From: an uncultured Barnesiella sp.
GTDB taxonomy: Bacteria; Bacteroidota; Bacteroidia; Bacteroidales; Barnesiellaceae_A
DNA: 11,176 nucleotides
Direction of reading: 5' to 3'
Assembly: GCA_904502265.1 (NCBI GenBank)
Contig: CAJGDT010000040.1
Location: 1 to 11,176 of the forward strand
Of the stretch, positions 7,741 through 11,176 are shown one piece after another. A model generated the notes under the pieces. The model did not search any database. It had not been told where the DNA came from and saw only the letters and a program-made list of their open reading frames with translations. Every line of letters begins with the position of its first letter. Within the stretch, counting starts at the first letter, position 1. A program made the position numbers and the translations under genes.

Positions 7741-8166
7741 TTACACGTTATACGGTATCACCGCAAGCACATCGGCCATGCGGTCGATTGCTTCTTGTAA
7801 GGGTTTTGACACCATTGGCTTGAGAAAGGCATTTATTTCGGCCTTCACTGTAATACGTGTCTTGGTAGTGTACTCATCTACCGGCAACAACTGTATCCAC
7901 AAGAAGAGAGGCAACGGAGACTTATCGGCCGTAAACTTGATAGTTTTAGGAGGCTCGCGGTCGATAATCTTAAAAGTCAACTCGCCTACAGGGTCGACAT
8001 TGACAGTACAACTATCGGTGTCGAAGCGCATCTCCTTTATCTGCGCGGCCTTATCGGCAGGTATCATATTGCGCAGGGCTTCCAGATTACTCAAATCCGA
8101 GAGCTTAGCATACACTGCTTCAACGGGTGCCGGTATACGGGTTATTTTACTTTCAAAAGAGGTCAT
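7741..8166 (-). CDS. SRPBCC (START/Bet v 1-like) domain protein
   Basis: The 141-residue protein lacks a signal peptide and should be cytoplasmic. Its pattern is that of the SRPBCC helix-grip fold: a first strand (FESKITRI), the phrase PAPVEAVYAKLSDLSNLE at 12-29 forming the two short helices, a run of beta strands with alternating hydrophobic residues (FKIIDREPPKTIKFT at 65-79, KTRITVKAEINAF at 101-113), and a long C-terminal helix from about 117 to 137. Such domains bind hydrophobic ligands in a deep pocket. No ligand or reaction can be named. The ATG lies 13 bases after the pyrE stop and a terminator follows, so it is the last gene of a two-gene unit with pyrE. From memory, the same neighbour accompanies pyrE in many Bacteroidales, suggesting a conserved but unexplained link. 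Confidence 0.85.
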   Translation of the reverse strand: MTSFESKITRIPAPVEAVYAKLSDLSNLEALRNMIPADKAAQIKEMRFDTDSCTVNVDPVGELTFKIIDREPPKTIKFTADKSPLPLFLWIQLLPVDEYTTKTRITVKAEINAFLKPMVSKPLQEAIDRMADVLAVIPYNV

Positions 8167-8179
8167 ACTCCGTTATCTA

Positions 8180-8815
8180 TTACTTTTTAAGCCAGTTAGC
8201 GGGGTCTTTGCGCCACTCTTTCAATGTTTCGAGATACTCGGGTGCAATATAGTTGGTTTCAACAGCCGCCTCAAGCATTGCATTGTAATTGCTCAAAGTC
8301 AACAATTTAACGCCAGCTTCTTCAAATCGACGAGTTGCCTCGGGGAAACCATAAGTAAAGATTGCAGCCATACCGATTACCTCACAACCTGCTTTGCGGA
8401 TGCTCTCTACAGCCTTGATACTGCTACCACCTGTCGATACAAGGTCCTCAATAACAACAACCTTTTGTCCGGGCTTAAGGTCACCTTCGATAAGATTTTC
8501 AAGACCGTGGTCTTTGGGTGTCGAACGTACATACACATAAGGCAAGCACAAAGTATCGGCTACCAAAGCACCTTGTGCAATAGCACCGGTAGCAACACCG
8601 GCAATAGCGTCCACTTCGGGGAAGTTCTCGAGGATAAGACGGCACAACTCTACCTTGATAAAGCTACGCACATCGGGATACGATAACGTACGACGGTTGT
8701 CAGTGTAAATAGGAGAATTCCAACCAGATGCCCAAGTAAAAGGATTGGCGGGTTGCAACTTAATGGCGCAGATGTTCAACAACTTCTCAGCCAACAATTT
8801 TTCAACGGTTTTCAT
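8180..8815 (-). CDS. pyrE: Orotate phosphoribosyltransferase
   Basis: PyrE joins orotate and PRPP to form orotidine 5'-monophosphate, the fifth step of pyrimidine synthesis, in the cytoplasm. The 211 residues match the family length. Visible motifs are FTWASGWNSPIYTDNR at 26-41 (orotate and ribose side), the dimer-arm residues R97 and K101 within RSTPKDHG, and the type I PRPP loop VVVIEDLVSTGGSS at 119-132 with the acidic pair E123-D124. The ATG is preceded by an A/T-rich stretch with no Shine-Dalgarno site. A 157-base gap with candidate promoters separates it from comF, so it probably begins its own transcription unit. A small hairpin is possible in the leader (8850-8868: CAG-ACC and GGT-CTG arms around a 5-base loop, with a 2-base bulge), but no PyrR-type attenuator is recognisable. 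Confidence 0.97.
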   Translation of the reverse strand: MKTVEKLLAEKLLNICAIKLQPANPFTWASGWNSPIYTDNRRTLSYPDVRSFIKVELCRLILENFPEVDAIAGVATGAIAQGALVADTLCLPYVYVRSTPKDHGLENLIEGDLKPGQKVVVIEDLVSTGGSSIKAVESIRKAGCEVIGMAAIFTYGFPEATRRFEEAGVKLLTLSNYNAMLEAAVETNYIAPEYLETLKEWRKDPANWLKK

Positions 8816-8881
8816 ATTCGTTATTTTTTATTGTTTAGACTAATTTACTCAGTGACCTATGTGGTCTGTTTATACTCATTG

Positions 8882-8914
8882 CAAAGGTAAACAAAAAAGG
8901 AAGAAAGCCACAAC
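8882..8914 (-). promoter_or_regulatory. Candidate promoter P1 of pyrE
   Basis: On the minus strand, TACCTTTG (8889-8882) is an exact match to the Bacteroides -7 box, with GTTG (8914-8911) 21 bases upstream as a near match to the -33 element. The start would lie near 8876, giving a leader of about 60 nt. Confidence 0.6.
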
Positions 8915-8935
8915 GAATGGCACAAAAATATATCG

Positions 8936-8966
8936 CAAACTTAAATATGGTGTATCAACAGTCAAC
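8936..8966 (-). promoter_or_regulatory. Candidate upstream promoter P2 of pyrE
   Basis: On the minus strand, TAAGTTTG (8943-8936) with GTTG (8966-8963) 19 bases upstream repeats the P1 architecture 54 bases further upstream and just after the comF stop. A third -7-like box, TATTTTTG (8930-8923), has no partner. The region is A/T-rich, so at least one of these may be chance. Confidence 0.4.
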
Positions 8967-8972
8967 AATAGC

Positions 8973-9665
8973 TTATATTTTGGCCGCTGCAAGGGTCGCC
9001 ATACTTACCTTACTCACACCACTTTTCAGCAAAGCTTCGCCACAAGCCAACAATGTTGCACCTGTTGTTACAACATCATCAACAAGCAGCACATGAGCTC
9101 CATGCAATGAATGATCCTCGAGTAATTCGAATGCCTCGCGGGTAGCCAAATAACGATCGTAGATACCTTTTCGGGTCTGCGACTCTCGATGGGTGCGACA
9201 CACCAAAGCATCGGTACACAGGGGTATACCGGTCTCGTCAGCAATACCTTGAGCAATCCATTCACTCTGATTATATCCGCGCTTGCGCTCTTTGTTGCGA
9301 TGCAATGGCACTGGTACAATATAATCAATACCAGCAAAGGTTGATGTAGTTATCAATTCGCGCGCCATCATTTTTCCCAAATAGCGACCACACTCTTTCT
9401 CGCCATTGTATTTGATACGGTGAATAAGCCTGCGATAATCGCTACCCTTGGCAAAATAGAAGTACGCCACCGCTCGTTCGACAGTAATTTTTCCATAAAA
9501 AAGTTGCGCCATCGCATTATCGGGCCGCGCACCAAAGTCGGTGCGAGGCATATCCAGCATACACTGCATGCACAGATAATCCTCGTTATGTAACAATACC
9601 TTTCCACACACTCGACAAGTGCGTGGAAAGAAAAAATCGGCTATATCTCTGAACCAACTTCGCAT
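8973..9665 (-). CDS. comF: ComF family phosphoribosyltransferase-like protein
   Basis: The 230 residues begin with a double zinc knuckle (Cys17, Cys20, Cys32, Cys35) and end with a type I phosphoribosyltransferase domain whose PRPP loop is VLLVDDVVTTGAT at 192-204. PVPLHRNKERKRGYNQSE (118-135) is the other hallmark of the family. ComF proteins are needed for DNA uptake in naturally competent bacteria and are reported to work with late competence and recombination factors. No biochemical substrate is assured, and in Bacteroidota the role is untested as far as I know. The ATG at 9665 lies inside the end of recX (25-base overlap in another frame), so translation is probably coupled. It is the last gene of the prmC-recX-comF unit. 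No strong terminator follows. Confidence 0.93.
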   Translation of the reverse strand: MRSWFRDIADFFFPRTCRVCGKVLLHNEDYLCMQCMLDMPRTDFGARPDNAMAQLFYGKITVERAVAYFYFAKGSDYRRLIHRIKYNGEKECGRYLGKMMARELITTSTFAGIDYIVPVPLHRNKERKRGYNQSEWIAQGIADETGIPLCTDALVCRTHRESQTRKGIYDRYLATREAFELLEDHSLHGAHVLLVDDVVTTGATLLACGEALLKSGVSKVSMATLAAAKI

Positions 9666-10132
9666 TCCAATGACAACTCTTTAAGTGCCTCATGAACAAG
9701 ATTAAACTCAAATCCTCGAGACAAAGCAAATCGCATCAGTTTTTCGGCCTGTGTTTGTTGTGGCAAGACCTTCAGTGCACGCAATTTGCCTTTGAGGGTC
9801 TTTATCAAGCTTGCCATATACTCATCGGGATCGATTGACTGAAGAGCCTGTGATATAGTAAGCGAATCTATGTGTTTCTGGCGCAATGTATAACCAATCT
9901 TTATACGCCCCCAGCCCGAGAAACGAAACTGATCATTGACAAAAGCTCGTGCATAACGTTCTTCGTCGATAAAACGTTCAGCGATAAGTTGGTCTACAAT
10001 ACTATCTTCATCCACACGCGATATATTCCAATTGCGCATCTTATCTCTCACCTCCGACACACAATGCTCCCTGGTAACACATCGTGCCGAGAGTTTACGA
10101 AACGCCTCTTCGCGCGTTATCACATCAGCCAT
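9641..10132 (-). CDS. recX: Regulatory protein RecX
   Basis: RecX binds RecA filaments and in most studied bacteria limits RecA recombination and SOS activity. From the ATG at 10132 the protein has 163 residues, the usual size (E. coli 166). It consists of three-helix repeats, with the hallmark stretch QLIAERFIDEERYARAFVND followed by WGRIKIGYTLRQKHI, and ends with MRFALSRGFEFNLV. The frame stays open upstream to a TTG at 10186, which would add 18 residues and overlap prmC by 16 bases. I prefer the ATG because MADVITREEAF starts just before the conserved first helix and is preceded by an A-rich stretch (gaataaa). It lies 38 bases after the prmC stop, and its end overlaps the comF start by 25 bases. 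Confidence 0.9.
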   Translation of the reverse strand: MADVITREEAFRKLSARCVTREHCVSEVRDKMRNWNISRVDEDSIVDQLIAERFIDEERYARAFVNDQFRFSGWGRIKIGYTLRQKHIDSLTISQALQSIDPDEYMASLIKTLKGKLRALKVLPQQTQAEKLMRFALSRGFEFNLVHEALKELSLECEVGSEI

Positions 10133-10170
10133 TTTATTCAAGTCTTTTTTATTTTCCAACAATAATCCTT

Positions 10171-11028
10171 TCAAACCTTCACGCAACGCACCATGCGATC
10201 GGCCTCCAGAAAGTCTTTAAATACCTCAACCTCAGCAAAGCCTTTCCGGCATAACATTTCACAGCACGCATGCCCCATACTACGATTTATCTCGAAGTAA
10301 AGCACACCGCCCGGGAAAAGTTCGGACATAGCAATATCGGCAATCGCCTCGTAAAAGAGCAAAGGTTTATCATCAGCAACAAACAAAGCAGTGTGTGGTT
10401 CATAGCGCAATACATTATCTGCCATTTCGACACGCTCACGCTCCATGATGTAAGGCGGATTACTCACCATCACTTCATATCGAGGCTCACCCGACGATTT
10501 GTAGCCCAACACATCACACTCACGCCACTCTATATCAACACCATGCGCACTACCATTGCGACGAGCATAAGCAAGAGCTTCGGACGATATATCCCAGCCC
10601 TCTACCACAGCATCTTTCCATGCCTTCGCCAGCGAAATAGCAATACATCCGCTACCGGTGCACAAATCGGCCACTCGCCCCTTTACATTGCCTTGCATAT
10701 CAATGATACGCTGCACAATCTCGGCCGTTTCGGGACGAGGTATCAACACTCCCGAGCCAACCTCCATACGCAAATCGCCAAAGTAGGCACTACCCAGGAT
10801 ATATTGTATAGGCTCGTGCCGAAGCAGTCGCTCAACGATATCTTCTATACGGGCAACGGTCTCAACCGAGAGCATCGCATCGCGATTGAGCAATAGTTGC
10901 GTGGTGCTATATCCACACAACTCTTCGAATATAAGACGAATGAATGCCTCCACCTCACCGGTCGGATAAAGATCGACCAACGAAGTGCGTATCATTCGCA
11001 TTGCTTGTTGTACATTTTCTATGGCCAT
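10171..11028 (-). CDS. prmC: Peptide chain release factor N5-glutamine methyltransferase PrmC
   Basis: PrmC (HemK) methylates the glutamine of the GGQ motif in release factors RF1 and RF2 using S-adenosylmethionine, which raises their activity at stop codons. The 285 residues fit the family (E. coli 277). An N-terminal helical domain at about 1-85 is followed by a Rossmann-type methyltransferase domain: LIPRPET at 95-101, SAM-binding motif I DLCTGSGCIAISLA at 121-134, and the amide-binding motif NPPY at 190-193 in the context VSNPPYI. The last is diagnostic for glutamine N5 methylation. The ATG at 11028 gives MAIENVQQAM. It heads a unit with recX and comF and is divergent from ribD. Confidence 0.96.
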   Translation of the reverse strand: MAIENVQQAMRMIRTSLVDLYPTGEVEAFIRLIFEELCGYSTTQLLLNRDAMLSVETVARIEDIVERLLRHEPIQYILGSAYFGDLRMEVGSGVLIPRPETAEIVQRIIDMQGNVKGRVADLCTGSGCIAISLAKAWKDAVVEGWDISSEALAYARRNGSAHGVDIEWRECDVLGYKSSGEPRYEVMVSNPPYIMERERVEMADNVLRYEPHTALFVADDKPLLFYEAIADIAMSELFPGGVLYFEINRSMGHACCEMLCRKGFAEVEVFKDFLEADRMVRCVKV

Positions 11029-11080
11029 TACGAATATAATAGCTTATCTACCGCCTCTATCTACGGCTAATTTCGATGTG

Positions 11081-11088
11081 CAAAACTA
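11081..11088 (-). promoter_or_regulatory. Candidate -7 box for the prmC-recX-comF unit
   Basis: TAGTTTTG on the minus strand matches TAnnTTTG exactly and would give a leader of about 45 nt for prmC. No good -33 element is found 19-23 bases upstream, so the call rests on the box and its position. Confidence 0.4.
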
Positions 11089-11109
11089 CAAAATTTATTA
11101 GAAAATGCC

Positions 11110-11117
11110 TATTTTTG
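11110..11117 (+). promoter_or_regulatory. Candidate -7 box for ribD
   Basis: TATTTTTG matches TAnnTTTG exactly but ends only four bases before the ribD ATG at 11122. If real, the mRNA would be leaderless or nearly so. No good -33 element is seen, and the tract is A/T-rich, so chance is possible. Confidence 0.35.
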
Positions 11118-11121
11118 CATC

Positions 11122-11176
11122 ATGAATATCGACGAACTATACATGCAACGCTGCCTGCAACTTGCCGGCATGGCCG
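11122..11176 (+). CDS. ribD: Start of riboflavin biosynthesis protein RibD (truncated by window edge)
   Basis: Only 18 codons are present: MNIDELYMQRCLQLAGMA. This matches the beginning of the RibD deaminase domain (pattern M-x-x-D-E-x-Y-M-x-x-C-x-x-L-A). RibD is a two-domain deaminase/reductase acting early in riboflavin synthesis. Its position divergent from prmC fits what I recall of the gene order in Bacteroidales. The identification rests on a short segment, and the catalytic motifs lie outside the window. Confidence 0.75.
   Translation, partial: MNIDELYMQRCLQLAGMA

Noticed and set aside
7778..8686. A 302-codon + strand frame across the SRPBCC gene and pyrE.
   Set aside because: It crosses two real genes and their junction on the opposite strand and has no recognisable domain.
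1..11176. Searched for defence, phage, integrase, transposase, toxin-antitoxin or secretion genes.
   Set aside because: Every sizeable convincing gene is housekeeping or a small conserved accessory protein. Genes are closely packed with short gaps, and I saw no break in base composition that would suggest an island.

Overview
The window looks like ordinary chromosomal DNA from a member of the Bacteroidota, most likely the order Bacteroidales. The evidence is a class III fructose-1,6-bisphosphatase of 662 residues, an RluB-type pseudouridine synthase with an Asn/Gly/Arg/Tyr-rich N-terminal tail, several TAnnTTTG promoter boxes of the Bacteroides type, A/T-rich sequence rather than Shine-Dalgarno sites ahead of most starts, and the gene run prmC-recX-comF-pyrE-SRPBCC beside a divergent ribD. 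Genus cannot be fixed from the sequence alone.

Left part (1-2480, + strand): the 3' part of an rluB-like gene, cut by the window edge, is followed 58 bases later by asnS. A strong hairpin with a T-rich tail ends asnS transcription where it meets priA. Both genes serve translation: rRNA modification and tRNA charging.

Centre (2495-7654, - strand): fbp (gluconeogenesis) lies 37 bases upstream of priA (replication restart) and has a good promoter and a leader of about 110 nt that could fold. Upstream of fbp is a separate small lipoprotein gene. Its product looks like a Rieske-type domain that has lost the usual histidine ligands but carries four cysteines besides the lipidated one.

Right part (7671-11028, - strand): prmC, recX and comF form one compact transcription unit; recX and comF overlap by 25 bases. 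pyrE and an SRPBCC-domain gene form a second unit with its own candidate promoters, closed by a hairpin terminator at 7671-7720. At the right edge ribD starts in the opposite direction. Only its first 18 codons are present, and it shares a 93-base intergenic region with prmC.

Every gene except the lipoprotein and the SRPBCC protein belongs to a well-known housekeeping family. I found no defence system, mobile element, CRISPR array, tRNA or rRNA, and no gene-free stretch longer than 300 bases. The points worth a second look are the variant Rieske-like lipoprotein, the RluB low-complexity tail, the arrangement of promoters, and two start-codon corrections (rluB and recX).
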